64,000 bases of DNA from Clostridium sp. (GCF_029258205.1 NZ_JARHZJ010000088.1:24027-88026); one strand, 5' to 3'. Positions 22,041 to 33,925 are shown, counted from the stretch's first letter. Notes: a model not told the origin generated them from the sequence alone. Numbers and translations are program-made.

Positions 22041-24431
22041 ATGGCTGGGGCAAAGAAGAAAACCGCAACTAAGACTCAAAAAAAGAAAAATCAAAGCAAA
22101 ATTAAAGTTACAGAAGAAATATATGCTTTAATAGCAATATGTGTTTCTTTAATTGTTATGTTTAGTTTATATACTGATAAAGCAGGATATTTAAGTGTTA
22201 TATCAAGAACTCTCTTGATAGGATTTTTTGGAATTGGAGCTTTTTTTATTCCGATTTACATAATATATTTATGTACAAAGCTTTTCTTATTTAAAAGAGA
22301 GGTGTTATTTTCAAGAATAGGATTGGGGATAACAATAGCACTTATAACTAGTGTGCTACTTATTCAGACTGTGAATATAAACGATTATTATGTACAAGGA
22401 AGTATATGGAGATCTATAAAAACTATATGGAATTCTCAAAGTGAATGGCATGGAGGTATAATAGGATTTTTAATTGTATTACCTCTATATAAATTAGTAG
22501 GTAAAATAGGACTTTTTGTCATTTTTATAACATTATATCTTATAGCTTCAATGCTTATATTCGATTATAATCTAGTTTCAATAAGAAATTTCTTTGGAGG
22601 TTTTAAGGAAAAAGCTTTTAAAGTTAAATTTGTTGATAAAAAGTATGAAAAAGATGATTATATTAATTTGAAGAAAAAAGATAATAGTTATGAAAGAAAT
22701 AAAGATTATAAAAAAGATGAGACTTCACATGATAACAGTAAGATAAAAATATTAGACTTTATGAAAAATTCCTCTTTGAATGATATAGAGGATAATAAAA
22801 AAGAAAAGGACAATCAATTAAAGGATAATATTAAAATAAACCAATTTAAACCAGAGTCTAAAATGCCTAGGGACTTAAGTTTAGATAATACCATAATAGA
22901 ACAAAGAGGATTCAATTCAGAAAATGCTAAAAATGAAGAATCTATAAATAAAGAAATATCAAATAATATGGCTAGTAAAAATTCAAGTGTAGGGGCTAGT
23001 TATATTGCACCAAATGCAGAGTTATTAAATTTAAATAATAATAATGAATTAGATAAAGATGATAAGAAGGCATTATTAGCTAATGCAGCTAAACTTGAAG
23101 AAACTCTTATGAGTTTTGGAGTAGAGGCAAAAATACTTCAAGTAACAAAAGGACCATCTGTTACTAGATTTGAACTTCAACCTAAGGCTGGTATAAAGGT
23201 TAGTAAAATAGTTAATTTAGCTGATGATATAGCTTTAGGATTAGCAGCTAAAGGGGTTAGAATAGAGGCACCTATTCCAGGAAAGTCTGCGATAGGAATA
23301 GAGGTTCCAAATAAAGAACAAACACCAGTTTTCTTTAGAGAAATTGTAGAATCTAAAGAATTTTTAGATAATAAATTTAAGGTAGCTTGCGCTTTAGGAA
23401 AAGACATAACAGGTAAGGCTGTTGTTACAGATTTAAGTAAGATGCCTCATGTGCTTATTGCAGGAGCAACTGGTTCTGGTAAGAGTGTATGTATAAATAC
23501 ATTAATAGTAAGTATACTATATAAGTATTCTCCAGATGAGGTTAAGCTTTTAATGGTAGACCCAAAAGTTGTTGAATTAAATGTTTATAATGGAATTCCT
23601 CACTTACTAATTCCAGTAGTTACAGATCCTAAGAAGGCTGCTGCGGCATTAAACTGGGCTGTAAATGAAATGACTAGAAGATATAAACTTTTTGCAGACA
23701 ATGGAGTAAGAAATATAGAATCATATAATGCTTTATATAATAAAGGAGAAGTTCCAGAGAAACTTCCTTATATAGTTATTATAGTGGACGAGCTTGCAGA
23801 CCTTATGATGGCTTGTCCTCATGATGTAGAGGATTATATTTGTAGACTTGCTCAAATGGCTAGAGCAGCAGGGATGCACTTAGTAATAGCTACCCAAAGA
23901 CCATCTGTAGATGTAATTACAGGGGTAATTAAGGCTAATATACCTTCTAGAATATCTTTTGCAGTTTCAAGTCAAGTTGACTCTAGAACAATATTAGACT
24001 CAGCAGGAGCTGAAAAACTTTTAGGTAGAGGGGATATGTTATTCTACCCAGTTGGAGAGTCTAAGCCTCAGAGAGTTCAAGGGGCTTTTATTTCAGAGGA
24101 AGAAGTTGAACATGTTGTATCATTTATAAAAGAGTCACAAAAGGATGCTCAATATGAAGAGGATATATTAGAGCATATAAATTCAGCAACTCTTGCTTCA
24201 GATGGAAATGGTGATAGTGATAGAGATGAACTTTTAGATGAAGCTATAGAAATCGTAGTTGAAAGTGGTCAAGCTTCAGCATCATATTTACAAAGAAGAT
24301 TAAGAATAGGATTTAATAGAGCGGCAAGAATAATAGAAGAACTAGAAGAATGTGGGGTTATTTCTAGAAGAGATGGAAGCAAACCAAGACAAGTGCTTGT
24401 TAGTAAAGAGCAATTAGAAAATATGAAATAA
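22041..24431 (+). CDS. FtsK/SpoIIIE family DNA translocase
   Basis: N-terminal TM segments; [17 protein letters not shown] Walker [17 protein letters not shown] Walker B; C-terminal gamma winged helix ([31 protein letters not shown]). Confidence 0.95.
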   Translation: MAGAKKKTATKTQKKKNQSKIKVTEEIYALIAICVSLIVMFSLYTDKAGYLSVISRTLLIGFFGIGAFFIPIYIIYLCTKLFLFKREVLFSRIGLGITIALITSVLLIQTVNINDYYVQGSIWRSIKTIWNSQSEWHGGIIGFLIVLPLYKLVGKIGLFVIFITLYLIASMLIFDYNLVSIRNFFGGFKEKAFKVKFVDKKYEKDDYINLKKKDNSYERNKDYKKDETSHDNSKIKILDFMKNSSLNDIEDNKKEKDNQLKDNIKINQFKPESKMPRDLSLDNTIIEQRGFNSENAKNEESINKEISNNMASKNSSVGASYIAPNAELLNLNNNNELDKDDKKALLANAAKLEETLMSFGVEAKILQVTKGPSVTRFELQPKAGIKVSKIVNLADDIALGLAAKGVRIEAPIPGKSAIGIEVPNKEQTPVFFREIVESKEFLDNKFKVACALGKDITGKAVVTDLSKMPHVLIAGATGSGKSVCINTLIVSILYKYSPDEVKLLMVDPKVVELNVYNGIPHLLIPVVTDPKKAAAALNWAVNEMTRRYKLFADNGVRNIESYNALYNKGEVPEKLPYIVIIVDELADLMMACPHDVEDYICRLAQMARAAGMHLVIATQRPSVDVITGVIKANIPSRISFAVSSQVDSRTILDSAGAEKLLGRGDMLFYPVGESKPQRVQGAFISEEEVEHVVSFIKESQKDAQYEEDILEHINSATLASDGNGDSDRDELLDEAIEIVVESGQASASYLQRRLRIGFNRAARIIEELEECGVISRRDGSKPRQVLVSKEQLENMK

Positions 24432-24499
24432 AAACTTGTTTAATTTAAAAAAGAGTTTTAAAATAAGAAATATATATTTAAACGTAGGAGGAAGTAGAT

Positions 24500-25837
24500 T
24501 TGGCGAAATATAAGGTAGGAATGGTGAGTTTAGGTTGTGATAAAAATAGAGTTGATTCAGAAATCATGCTTGGTATGGTTCAGAATGAGTACGAACTTAC
24601 TAATAATCCAAAGGAAGCTGACATAATAATAGTAAATACTTGCGGATTTATAGAAAAGGCTAAACAAGAATCCATAAACACAATATTAGATATGGCAAAA
24701 TATAAAACAAGTCACAACTGTAAGTTACTTATAGCTACAGGCTGCTTAACTCAAAGATATGGTGATGAATTATTAGAATTAATGCCTGAAATAGATATAA
24801 TGTTAGGTGTTAATGATTATGCTAAAATAAATGAAGCTATAATGAACTTTATAAATGGAAATAATGAAAAAGTAAAAGCTACAAATTACAGTGATATATC
24901 AATTAATGAAGGATTAAGGTTGATAACAACTGATAAAGCTACTGCATACTTAAGAATTGCAGAAGGATGCGATAATTTCTGCACTTATTGTATTATTCCT
25001 AAAATCAGAGGTAAGTTTAGAAGTAGAACTTTAGAAAGTATTGTAGAAGAAGCGAAGAAATTAGCTGAAAATGGAGTTAAAGAGTTAATATTAATAGCTC
25101 AAGACACAACTAATTATGGTATAGATATATATGGCGAAAAGAAACTTCACTTAGTTTTAAGAGAATTAGCTAAGATTGAAGGAATAGAGTGGATAAGAGT
25201 TCTTTATTGTTATCCAGAAGCTATATATGATGAACTTATAAAAGAGATTTCAGCAAATGATAAGGTATGTAATTATCTTGATTTGCCTATACAACATATT
25301 AGCAATAATGTTTTAAAAAGAATGGGTAGAAAGACAACAAAAGAAGAAATAATAGGAAAAATTAATGAACTAAGAAAAAATGTTCCTAATATAGTTTTAA
25401 GAACTTCTTTAATAGTTGGATTCCCAGGAGAATCTGAGGAAGATTTCAATGAATTAAAAGATTTTATAAAGACAGTAAAATTAGATAAAGTTGGAGTCTT
25501 TACTTATTCAAGAGAAGAAGGAACACCTGCTGCCATAATGGAAGATCAAATAGATGAAGAGGTTAAAAAAGCTAGAGAAGAAGAAATAATGTTACTTCAA
25601 AAGGCAGTATCAGAAGAAATTAATAAAAACAAAGTAGATAGAGAATATGATGTTCTTATAGAAAAGTTTAATGGAGAATACTATATAGGAAGAAGCTATG
25701 AGATGGCTCCAGATATAGATGGATATATTTATGTGAAAGGAAATGGAGCTAAAAAGGACCAGTTCTGTAAAGTTAAAATTGAAAAGGCCTTAGAATATGA
25801 TTTGGTAGGAGTTGTATGCAATGAATCTTGCAAATAA
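24500..25837 (+). CDS. rimO: Ribosomal protein S12 methylthiotransferase RimO
   Basis: [35 protein letters not shown] radical SAM motif, TRAM domain; TTG start. Confidence 0.96.
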   Translation: MAKYKVGMVSLGCDKNRVDSEIMLGMVQNEYELTNNPKEADIIIVNTCGFIEKAKQESINTILDMAKYKTSHNCKLLIATGCLTQRYGDELLELMPEIDIMLGVNDYAKINEAIMNFINGNNEKVKATNYSDISINEGLRLITTDKATAYLRIAEGCDNFCTYCIIPKIRGKFRSRTLESIVEEAKKLAENGVKELILIAQDTTNYGIDIYGEKKLHLVLRELAKIEGIEWIRVLYCYPEAIYDELIKEISANDKVCNYLDLPIQHISNNVLKRMGRKTTKEEIIGKINELRKNVPNIVLRTSLIVGFPGESEEDFNELKDFIKTVKLDKVGVFTYSREEGTPAAIMEDQIDEEVKKAREEEIMLLQKAVSEEINKNKVDREYDVLIEKFNGEYYIGRSYEMAPDIDGYIYVKGNGAKKDQFCKVKIEKALEYDLVGVVCNESCK

Positions 25838-26411
25838 ATTAACTTTAATTAGAATAATTTTAGTGCCAATATTCTTAGTATTTATAGCTTATCAGGACTT
25901 ACCTTATGGTAGTTTAATAGCAACGCTTATATTCATAATAGCATCTATTACAGATCAACTAGATGGATATATTGCAAGATCAAGGAATCAAGTTACTAAT
26001 TTTGGTAAGTTTATGGATCCTCTGGCAGATAAGTTGTTAGTTACGGCTGCTCTTATATCTTTAGTTGAATTACAATTAGTTCCTGCATGGGCAGCTATTG
26101 TAATAATAGCTAGAGAGTTTGCTGTTTCGGGTTTAAGAACCATAGCTGCATCAGAGGGATTGGTTATAGCTGCTAGCTGGTGGGGGAAAATTAAGACTGT
26201 AATACAAATAATTGCCATAATTCTTTTGTTGTTACAAGTAAATATAATTAATTCACCAGGAATTAATGAGTTAGTTGCAGGAAGCAGTTTTTTAAGAAAT
26301 TTCTTTATATATGTTCCTGATATATTCTTATATTTAGCTGTTGCAATAACAATAATTTCTGGAGTGGATTACTTTAGAAAAAATAAAAATGTTATAAATA
26401 CTTATAAATAA
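25821..26411 (+). CDS. pgsA: CDP-diacylglycerol-glycerol-3-phosphate 3-phosphatidyltransferase
   Basis: [45 protein letters not shown] motif; overlaps rimO 3' end. Confidence 0.95.
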   Translation: MNLANKLTLIRIILVPIFLVFIAYQDLPYGSLIATLIFIIASITDQLDGYIARSRNQVTNFGKFMDPLADKLLVTAALISLVELQLVPAWAAIVIIAREFAVSGLRTIAASEGLVIAASWWGKIKTVIQIIAIILLLLQVNIINSPGINELVAGSSFLRNFFIYVPDIFLYLAVAITIISGVDYFRKNKNVINTYK

Positions 26412-26431
26412 TGTTTTAAAAGTTAAAAAAC

Positions 26432-26492
26432 AGTCAATTATTAAGACATGGAGTTCTATTAAGAACTTCATGTTGATGTTGACTTTTTTTTT
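26432..26492 (+). terminator. Terminator-like hairpin after pgsA whose 3' stem and U tract overlap the recA -35/spacer
   Basis: AGTCAA..CATGGAGTTCT-atta-AGAACTTCATG..TTGACT followed by a run of T. Confidence 0.7.
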
Positions 26493-26525
26493 GTATATAT
26501 TATAATGGTAGTAGAACTTATGTTC
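26479..26525 (+). promoter_or_regulatory. recA promoter with LexA (SOS) box
   Basis: TTGACT (26479-26484)-16 nt-TATAAT (26501-26506); GAAC-TTAT-GTTC (26514-26525) matches Gram-positive LexA box core GAACN4GTTC. Confidence 0.85.
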
Positions 26526-26546
26526 GGTTATTTAAGGAGGTTAAGT

Positions 26547-27605
26547 ATGGCAAATATAGATAAAGATAAATTAAAAGCTATTGAGATGGCTATGGGGCAA
26601 ATAGAGAAGCAATTTGGAAAAGGATCAGTAATGAAACTTGGAGAGCAAGGAGCTCCTCAAATGGATGCTGTTTCTACTGGATGCTTAGATCTTGATATAG
26701 CTTTAGGAATAGGTGGAGTACCAAGAGGAAGAATTATTGAGATATATGGACCAGAGAGTTCTGGTAAGACAACGGTTGCTTTACATGTAGTAGCAGAGGC
26801 ACAAAAATTAGGTGGAGCAGCAGCGTATATAGATGCAGAACATGCTTTAGATCCAGTTTATGCAAAAAGATTAGGGGTTAATATAGATGATTTAGTGGTT
26901 TCACAACCAGATACAGGAGAACAAGCTTTAGAGATAACAGAAGCATTAGTTAGATCAGGAGCTATAGATGTTTTAGTTGTGGATTCGGTTGCAGCTTTAG
27001 TTCCAAGAGCAGAAATTGAAGGAGAAATGGGAGATTCTCACGTTGGTCTTCAAGCTAGATTAATGTCACAAGCTTTAAGAAAATTAACAGGAACAATTAA
27101 TAAATCAAACTGTGTAGTAATATTCATAAACCAATTAAGAGAAAAAGTTGGTATAATGTTTGGAAATCCAGAAACAACACCAGGTGGTAGAGCATTAAAA
27201 TTCTATGCTTCAGTTAGAATGGATATAAGAAGAATTGATTCAATAAAACAAGGAGACGGAATAACTGGTAATAGAACAAGAGTTAAAATAGTTAAAAATA
27301 AAGTTGCTCCTCCATTTAAGCAAGCTGAGTTTGATATTATGTACAATGAAGGTATATCAAAAGAAGGTAATATAGTAGATGTTGGAGTAAAAGAGAATAT
27401 AGTGCAAAAGAGTGGTGCTTGGTTCTCATATGGAGATATAAGATTAGGCCAAGGTAGAGAAAATGCTAAACAGTATTTAAAAGAGAATCCAGCAGTTGCT
27501 TTAGATATAGAAAATCAAATAAGAGAAAAATATTCACTTCCTTTAGCTAAGAATGTTGAAGGAGTAGATATGGAAAAAAATACAGAAGAATCTGTTGAAA
27601 GTTAA
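26547..27605 (+). CDS. recA: Recombinase RecA
   Basis: GPESSGKTT Walker [27 protein letters not shown] 26547 after AAGGAGG. Confidence 0.98.
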   Translation: MANIDKDKLKAIEMAMGQIEKQFGKGSVMKLGEQGAPQMDAVSTGCLDLDIALGIGGVPRGRIIEIYGPESSGKTTVALHVVAEAQKLGGAAAYIDAEHALDPVYAKRLGVNIDDLVVSQPDTGEQALEITEALVRSGAIDVLVVDSVAALVPRAEIEGEMGDSHVGLQARLMSQALRKLTGTINKSNCVVIFINQLREKVGIMFGNPETTPGGRALKFYASVRMDIRRIDSIKQGDGITGNRTRVKIVKNKVAPPFKQAEFDIMYNEGISKEGNIVDVGVKENIVQKSGAWFSYGDIRLGQGRENAKQYLKENPAVALDIENQIREKYSLPLAKNVEGVDMEKNTEESVES

Positions 27606-27635
27606 AAAGATAAGGATTTCCTTATCTTTTTTTAT
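27604..27635 (+). terminator. Terminator after recA
   Basis: AAAAAGATAAGGA-tt-TCCTTATCTTTTT. Confidence 0.9.
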
Positions 27636-27808
27636 TTTACTAATATTGATTAATTTTAATGTGTGAATTTAAAATTTTATAAATATTTTAACATTAATAA
27701 AATTTTATAGTTTTTTTAAATACAAAAAAACTATGAAAGCGCAATATATCTTGTATTATGAGAGAATAATTTTTGTTTTTTAGCATAGAATATACGCAAG
27801 GGGTAATC

Positions 27809-27837
27809 TTGACATAAGTTTAAAATTACTATACAAT
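27809..27837 (+). promoter_or_regulatory. Putative sigma-A promoter upstream of rny
   Basis: TTGACA-17 nt-TACAAT. Confidence 0.7.
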
Positions 27838-27943
27838 AATAACAAATACTGGTTTATCATATTCAAAAAAATTACAGTGAGAATAGTATGACACCTTTCT
27901 ACGCGAAGTGTTTTTATAGAGAGAATAGCGAGGAGGTGTTTAT

Positions 27944-29479
27944 ATGGTAGTAGGAATACTTATAGGAATAATAATATTAGGAGTAGTAGGTTTTATTCAA
28001 TACACTCTTATACAAAAAGCTTCAAAAAATAGGGTGGAAAGCTTAGAAAAAGAAGCTAATTTAACACTTGAGGAGGCTAAAAGAGAAGCTGAATCAATAA
28101 AGAAAGAAGCCATATTAGAAGCTAAAGAAGAGGTGCACAAACTAAGAGAAGATCTTGATAAAGAAACTCGTGACAGAAGAAATGAGATTCAAAGGTTTGA
28201 AAGAAGACTTATCCAAAGGGAGGAGTCATTAGATAAAAAAGGTGAAATGCTTGAAAAAAGAGAAGATGGCATGAATAAAAAATCTATAGAGATTCAAGAG
28301 CTTGAAGAACGTGTACAAAATTTATACGGTGAACAAAGAACTGAACTTGAGAGAATTTCAAATCTTTCAAGTGAAGACGCAAGAACATTGTTATTAGATG
28401 AAATAAGAAGAGAAATAAAACATGAATCAGCTATGCTGATCAAAGAACTTGAGACTAAGGCCAAAGAAGAAGCTGATAAAAAATCAAGAGAAATAATTAC
28501 TACTGCTATTCAAAGATGTGCAGCAGATCATGTTTCTGAAACTACAGTACATGTTGTTGCTCTACCTAATGACGAAATGAAAGGAAGAATCATTGGTAGA
28601 GAAGGTAGAAATATAAGAACTTTAGAAACATTAACAGGAGTTGATTTAATAATAGATGATACTCCAGAAGCTGTTATTCTTTCAAGCTTCGATCCAATAA
28701 GAAGAGAAGTTGCTAGAATAGCTTTAGAAAAATTAATTGTAGATGGAAGAATTCATCCAGCTAGAATTGAAGAAATGGTAGAAAGAGCTATTAAAGATGT
28801 AGAAAATGACATTAAGGAAGAGGGAGAACAAGCAACTTTCGAAACTGGTGTTCATGGATTACATCCAGAAATAATTAAGCTTCTAGGAAGACTAAAGTAC
28901 AGAACAAGTTATGGTCAAAATGTTTTAAAACATTCAATAGAGGTTTCATATTTAGCGGGATTAATGGCATCTGAATTAGGTTTAGATGTAAATCTAGCTA
29001 GAAGAGCAGGACTTTTACATGATATAGGTAAAGGTGTTGACCAAGAATATGAGGGACCTCATGCTGTTATAGGTGGAGAACTTGCAAAGAAATATCATGA
29101 GTCACCAGCTGTGGTAAATGCTATAGCAGCCCATCATGGTGATACAGAGATGCAAACTCTTGAAGCAGTACTTGTTCAAGCAGCAGATGCTATATCAGCA
29201 GCTAGACCTGGTGCAAGAAGAGAAACTTTAGAAGCTTATATTAAGAGATTAGAAAAATTAGAAGAAATAGCTACTTCATATGAAGGTGTAGAAAAGTCAT
29301 ATGCCATTCAAGCTGGAAGAGAAATTAGAATTATGGTTAAACCAGATCAAGTTGACGATGCAGGGGCAATTGAGATGGCGAGAAATATTGTTAAGAAGAT
29401 AGAAGAACAATTAGAGTATCCAGGTCAAATCAAGATAAATGTAATAAGAGAAACTCGTGCAGTTGACTATGCTAAATAA
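27944..29479 (+). CDS. rny: Ribonuclease Y
   Basis: N-terminal TM, coiled coil, KH ([29 protein letters not shown]), HD domain ([24 protein letters not shown]). Confidence 0.97.
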   Translation: MVVGILIGIIILGVVGFIQYTLIQKASKNRVESLEKEANLTLEEAKREAESIKKEAILEAKEEVHKLREDLDKETRDRRNEIQRFERRLIQREESLDKKGEMLEKREDGMNKKSIEIQELEERVQNLYGEQRTELERISNLSSEDARTLLLDEIRREIKHESAMLIKELETKAKEEADKKSREIITTAIQRCAADHVSETTVHVVALPNDEMKGRIIGREGRNIRTLETLTGVDLIIDDTPEAVILSSFDPIRREVARIALEKLIVDGRIHPARIEEMVERAIKDVENDIKEEGEQATFETGVHGLHPEIIKLLGRLKYRTSYGQNVLKHSIEVSYLAGLMASELGLDVNLARRAGLLHDIGKGVDQEYEGPHAVIGGELAKKYHESPAVVNAIAAHHGDTEMQTLEAVLVQAADAISAARPGARRETLEAYIKRLEKLEEIATSYEGVEKSYAIQAGREIRIMVKPDQVDDAGAIEMARNIVKKIEEQLEYPGQIKINVIRETRAVDYAK

Positions 29480-29526
29480 ATGAATATGTAAAATATATTT
29501 TGGATATAAAATGTATTGTTTTAATT

Positions 29527-29558
29527 AACTCTACTGAATAATTTCAGTAGAGTTTTCT
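29527..29558 (+). terminator. Terminator after rny
   Basis: AACTCTACTGAA-taat-TTCAGTAGAGTT then TT. Confidence 0.8.
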
Positions 29559-29697
29559 TATTATTTTAAATAAAAATTAAAAATATTTTATCTATTTAAG
29601 AAGGAATTAGAGAGTTTGTATAGAAATATTATATGGTAAAGGAAACGTTAACTATTAAATGTAAACGTATCCTAAAAAGGTCTAGGAGGTTTATATA

Positions 29698-29958
29698 ATG
29701 GAAGTATTAAAGGTATCAACTAAATCAAATCCTAATTCAGTAGCAGGCGCACTAGCAGCTATAATAAAAGAAAGAAATACTGTGGAGATACAAGCAGTAG
29801 GAGCTGGAGCTATAAATCAGGCTGTGAAGGCTATAGCTATAGCAAGAGGATTTGTAGCTCCAAGTGGAAAAGATATAGTTTGTATTCCTGCATTCACAGA
29901 CATCGAAATTGATGGTGAAGAAAGAACAGCTATAAAGCTTATAATACAACCAAGATAA
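29698..29958 (+). CDS. spoVS: Stage V sporulation protein S
   Basis: 86 aa, MEVLKVSTKSNPNSVAGALAAIIKERNTVEIQAVGAGAINQAVKAIAIARGF. Confidence 0.97.
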   Translation: MEVLKVSTKSNPNSVAGALAAIIKERNTVEIQAVGAGAINQAVKAIAIARGFVAPSGKDIVCIPAFTDIEIDGEERTAIKLIIQPR

Positions 29959-29993
29959 AGTTTATAGAGGAACTAAATTTGGTAAATAAATAG

Positions 29994-30034
29994 ATACTGC
30001 TATTAGTATTCTAACTTATAGCAGTATTTTTTTA
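29994..30034 (+). terminator. Terminator after spoVS
   Basis: ATACTGCTAT...ATAGCAGTAT then TTTTTTT. Confidence 0.85.
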
Positions 30035-30111
30035 TTGGTTTACTTTAAATAATAAAAATGATATATTGTAAGCGTAATAAAATAAATTTAAAGCAGTAAA
30101 GAGGGGATTAG

Positions 30112-31299
30112 ATGATATTATCTAGAAAAGCACAAAACATAGGGGCATCACTAACTTTAGCATTAACAGCTAAAGCAGGTGAATTAAAAAAAGAAGGAAT
30201 AGATGTAGTAAGCTTTGGAGTAGGTGAGCCAGATTTTAATACACCTAAGAATATAATAGAAGCTGCTACTAGAGCTATGGAAGAAGGAAAGACAAAGTAC
30301 ACAGCTACATCTGGAATAGTAGAATTAAAAGAAGCTATAGCAAAAAAATTACGTTATGATAATGGACTTAACTATGGAATTAAAAATATAATTATATCAA
30401 CAGGAGCTAAACAATCTTTAGCTAATGTATTTATGGCAATTTTAAATCCAGGAGATGAGGTTATAATACCAGTACCATATTGGGTAAGTTATCCTGAATT
30501 AGTTAAATTAAGTGATGGAGTTCCTGTTTTTATAGAAACAAAAAAAGAAAATGATTTTAAAGTCACTTATGATGAATTAAAATCAGCTTTAAGTGAAAAT
30601 ACAAAGGCAATAGTAATAAATTCACCAAATAATCCAACAGGAACTGTATATTCAAAAAAAGATTTAGAAGTTATCGCTAAGTTTGCTAAAGAAAATGATA
30701 TTATAATAATTTCTGATGAAATATATGAAAAACTTATATATGGAAAAGAAGAACATATAAGTATTGCTTCATTAAGTGAAGATGCTTTTAAGAGAACAGT
30801 AGTTATAAATGGATTTTCAAAGGCTTATGCAATGACTGGATGGAGAATTGGATATGCAGCTTGTTATAATGAAGAGCTAATTAAAGTAATGAATAATGTT
30901 CAAAGTCATATGACATCAAATACAAATAGTATAGCTCAATTTGCGGCCTTAGAAGCTTTAAATGGAGAACAAGAAACTTTAAAGACTATGGTTAAAGAAT
31001 TTAGTTTAAGAAGAGAACTTATGATAGAACTTATAAGTGATATTGAAGATGTTACTTTTATAGAGCCTAAAGGTGCATTTTATGTAATGGTTGATGTGTC
31101 TAAAGTTCTAAGAAAAGCTAATATAAAAGGCTCAATGGAATTTGCAAATTTATTACTAAAAGAGGAAAATGTTGTTGTAATACCAGGTGTAGCTTTTGGA
31201 GAAGATAACTTCATACGACTATCTTATGCTACATCTAAAGAAGAAATAATTAAAGGATTAAAAAGAATAAAGAAATTTGTTAATAAATTTCTTTATTAA
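30112..31299 (+). CDS. PLP-dependent aspartate aminotransferase (class I)
   Basis: FGVGEPDFNTP, NSPNNPTGTVYS, NGFSKAYAMTGWRIGYA (PLP lysine). Confidence 0.9.
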   Translation: MILSRKAQNIGASLTLALTAKAGELKKEGIDVVSFGVGEPDFNTPKNIIEAATRAMEEGKTKYTATSGIVELKEAIAKKLRYDNGLNYGIKNIIISTGAKQSLANVFMAILNPGDEVIIPVPYWVSYPELVKLSDGVPVFIETKKENDFKVTYDELKSALSENTKAIVINSPNNPTGTVYSKKDLEVIAKFAKENDIIIISDEIYEKLIYGKEEHISIASLSEDAFKRTVVINGFSKAYAMTGWRIGYAACYNEELIKVMNNVQSHMTSNTNSIAQFAALEALNGEQETLKTMVKEFSLRRELMIELISDIEDVTFIEPKGAFYVMVDVSKVLRKANIKGSMEFANLLLKEENVVVIPGVAFGEDNFIRLSYATSKEEIIKGLKRIKKFVNKFLY

Positions 31300-31324
31300 T
31301 AGAGGTTAATCTTTTCTTAAGTTG

Positions 31325-31353
31325 TTGAAATTCTTTTGAAAAATGAGTATAAT
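31325..31353 (+). promoter_or_regulatory. Putative promoter of HPr gene
   Basis: TTGAAA-17 nt-TATAAT. Confidence 0.6.
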
Positions 31354-31403
31354 TAAGAAGTTAGTATTGTTAAATAACAAATAAAAGTAAAGAGGTGTTT
31401 ATA

Positions 31404-31664
31404 ATGGTAACTAAAGAAGTTATAGTTAAAAATTCAACAGGATTACATGCTAGACCAGCAACTTTACTAGTAAAAAAAGCTTCAGCTTTCAAATCAGACA
31501 TAAGCTTAGAGTACAATGGAAAAAAAGCTAATGTTAAAAGCTTAATTGGAGTTTTATCATTAGGAGTTTCTAAAGATGCTAATGTTAAAGTTATCGCTAG
31601 TGGTGATGATGAAGCTTTAGCAGCTGAAGAAATAGCTAATTTAATTGAAAATTTAGAAGAGTAA
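31404..31664 (+). CDS. ptsH: Phosphocarrier protein HPr
   Basis: NSTGLHARPATLLVKKAS (His15 site) and VKSLIGVLSLGV (Ser46 site); ATG 31404 after AGAGGTG. Confidence 0.93.
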   Translation: MVTKEVIVKNSTGLHARPATLLVKKASAFKSDISLEYNGKKANVKSLIGVLSLGVSKDANVKVIASGDDEALAAEEIANLIENLEE

Positions 31665-31671
31665 TCTTCGT

Positions 31672-31704
31672 AAAAGGATTCCTAATGGGATCCTTTTATT
31701 TTTA
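31672..31704 (+). terminator. Terminator after ptsH
   Basis: AAAAGGATtCC-taat-GGgATCCTTTT then T-rich. Confidence 0.8.
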
Positions 31705-31906
31705 TAATTTTATTTTTATAATTTTTTATGATTTTTCAAAAATTACAAATAAGATACGTACGTTAAAGTCTAAATTACATGAAATTTATAAATAATAACC
31801 ATGAAAACACGAATAATAGATAAAAGAATGATAAATTTATTTATAATACACTTATCTTATGATATAATAAAATTAAATTAGCATTTCTACTTTAGGAGGG
31901 TACAAA

Positions 31907-33337
31907 GTGAAAAATTTATATAGCACACCATTGAATTCAAGATATGCATCAAAAGAAATGTCATATATTTTCTCAGATGATATGAAATTTTCAACGTGGA
32001 GAAAATTATGGGTTGCTCTTGCAGAGGGTGAAAAAGAATTAGGATTAAATATAACTGACCAGCAAATAGAAGAGCTTAAAAGTCATATTTCAGATATAAA
32101 TTATGAAGAAGCAATAAAAAAAGAAAAAGAAGTTAGACACGATGTTATGAGTCATGTTTATGCATACGGACTTCAATGTCCTTCAGCAAAAGGTATAATA
32201 CATTTAGGAGCAACAAGCTGCTATGTTGGAGATAACACAGACGTAATAATAATGAGAGATGCATTATTATTAATAAAGAAAAAAATTGTTGCGGTTTTAA
32301 ATAATTTAAAAAGATTTGCTTTAGAATATAAGGATATGCCTACTTTAGGATTTACTCATTTTCAACCAGCACAGCTTACTACTGTAGGTAAGAGAGCTAC
32401 ATTATGGATGCAAGATTTAGTAATGGATATTGAGAACATAGATTTCTTATTATCAACTTTAAAATTAAGAGGAGTAAAAGGAACTACTGGTACTCAAGCA
32501 AGCTTTATGAATCTTTTTGAAGGTGATGAAGAAAAGGTTAAGGCTTTAGATAAAATCGTTGCAGAAAAAATGGGATTTAAAAAGAGTTTTGGAGTTACAG
32601 GTCAAACTTATCCAAGAAAATTAGATTCTATAATTTTAAATACATTATCAGAGGTTGCACAAAGTGCATATAAATTCTCTAATGACTTAAGATTACTTCA
32701 AAGTATGAAAGAAATAGAAGAACCATTTGAAAAGAATCAAATAGGATCATCAGCTATGGCATATAAGAGAAATCCTATGAGAAGTGAAAGAATGGGAGCA
32801 TTAGCTAGATATGTTATTGTAGATGCATTAAATCCAGCTATTACAGCTTCAACTCAATGGTTTGAAAGAACATTAGATGATTCAGCAAATAAGAGAATTG
32901 CAGTAGCAGAAGCTTTCTTAGCTTTAGATGGAGTTTTAAATCTTTATATAAATATTGCTGAGAATATGGTAGTTTATGATAAAGTTATTGAAGCGCATGT
33001 AAATCAAGAGTTACCTTTCATGGCAACTGAAAATATAATGATGGAATCAGTTAAAAAAGGTGGAGATAGACAAGAACTTCATGAAAGAATAAGAGTTCAT
33101 TCTATGGATGCTGCTCAAAGAGTTAAAGGAGAAGGGCTTAATAATGACTTAATAGAAAGAATAATAAATGATAATTCATTTAATCTGTCTAAAGAAGAAA
33201 TTATAGCAATAATAGATCCAGTTAAGTTTGTTGGTAGAGCTCCAAGCCAAGTTGTAGAGTTTATTGATGAATATGTAAACCCTATAATAGAAGCTAATAA
33301 GGATGCGGCTAGCTTAAGTAGTGATATAACAGTTTAA
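31907..33337 (+). CDS. purB: Adenylosuccinate lyase
   Basis: GATSCYVGDNTD, TLGFTHFQPAQ, GSSAMAYKRNPMRSE signature; GTG start. Confidence 0.96.
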   Translation: MKNLYSTPLNSRYASKEMSYIFSDDMKFSTWRKLWVALAEGEKELGLNITDQQIEELKSHISDINYEEAIKKEKEVRHDVMSHVYAYGLQCPSAKGIIHLGATSCYVGDNTDVIIMRDALLLIKKKIVAVLNNLKRFALEYKDMPTLGFTHFQPAQLTTVGKRATLWMQDLVMDIENIDFLLSTLKLRGVKGTTGTQASFMNLFEGDEEKVKALDKIVAEKMGFKKSFGVTGQTYPRKLDSIILNTLSEVAQSAYKFSNDLRLLQSMKEIEEPFEKNQIGSSAMAYKRNPMRSERMGALARYVIVDALNPAITASTQWFERTLDDSANKRIAVAEAFLALDGVLNLYINIAENMVVYDKVIEAHVNQELPFMATENIMMESVKKGGDRQELHERIRVHSMDAAQRVKGEGLNNDLIERIINDNSFNLSKEEIIAIIDPVKFVGRAPSQVVEFIDEYVNPIIEANKDAASLSSDITV

Positions 33338-33345
33338 TATAATGT

Positions 33346-33383
33346 AGAGCTATTAAAGAGAAATCTTTAATAGCTCTTTTTTA
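33346..33383 (+). terminator. Terminator after purB
   Basis: AGAGCTATTAAAGA-gaaa-TCTTTAATAGCTCT then T run. Confidence 0.9.
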
Positions 33384-33595
33384 ATGAAAATAATTCATGA
33401 AAAATTTTTATTTGAAGTTTTTAGGTAATCTTTTATTGTAGAAAATTTATATAAAATAAAAATTAATATTTTATAATTAGGAATAAACTTTTATGTTATA
33501 TTAAATTAATTTGTTAAAAAATTAAAAAACACTTGTTTTAGATGCTTAAAGGTGGTCAATACTTTAGATAAATTATAATTAAGGAGATGGAAATT

Positions 33596-33925
33596 ATGAA
33601 TAAAGTTGATCTTGTTGGAAGAGTTGCTACTAAAATTGAAGTTAAGGAATCTAAGAAACATAAAAAATATGTTAGATTCAGAATAGCTGTTAGTAGCTTT
33701 AATGGTAAAGAAGAAACAACTACCTTTTTAAGTGTAATTACTTGGAGTAAATCTACAGTAGATTTCTTAGATAAATTTGTAAAAATAGGAGATTTAGTAT
33801 CTGTAAGTGGAGAGATAGTGGAAAGTAGATACGAAAGTGAAAGTGGAGAAGTTAGATATTATACAAATATAAGTACTTCTAATATAAATCTTCTTAATAA
33901 AGCAAAAGAAAAAGATATTTCATAG
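33596..33925 (+). CDS. Short single-stranded DNA-binding protein (SSB-like OB fold)
   Basis: MNKVDLVGRVATKIEVKES..YVRFRIAVSSF...FLSVITWSKSTVDFLDKFVKIGDLVSVSGEIVESRYES; no acidic C-terminal tip. Confidence 0.8.
   Translation: MNKVDLVGRVATKIEVKESKKHKKYVRFRIAVSSFNGKEETTTFLSVITWSKSTVDFLDKFVKIGDLVSVSGEIVESRYESESGEVRYYTNISTSNINLLNKAKEKDIS

Noticed and set aside
29605-29635. sigma-H-like promoter upstream of spoVS (AGGAATT ... GAAAT)
   Set aside because: spoVS is sigma-H dependent in Bacillus, but the -10 match is imperfect and I could not support it confidently from sequence alone.
31404-31664. Stand-alone ptsH not linked to ptsI as an anomaly
   Set aside because: Unlinked ptsH is common in clostridia; not novel.
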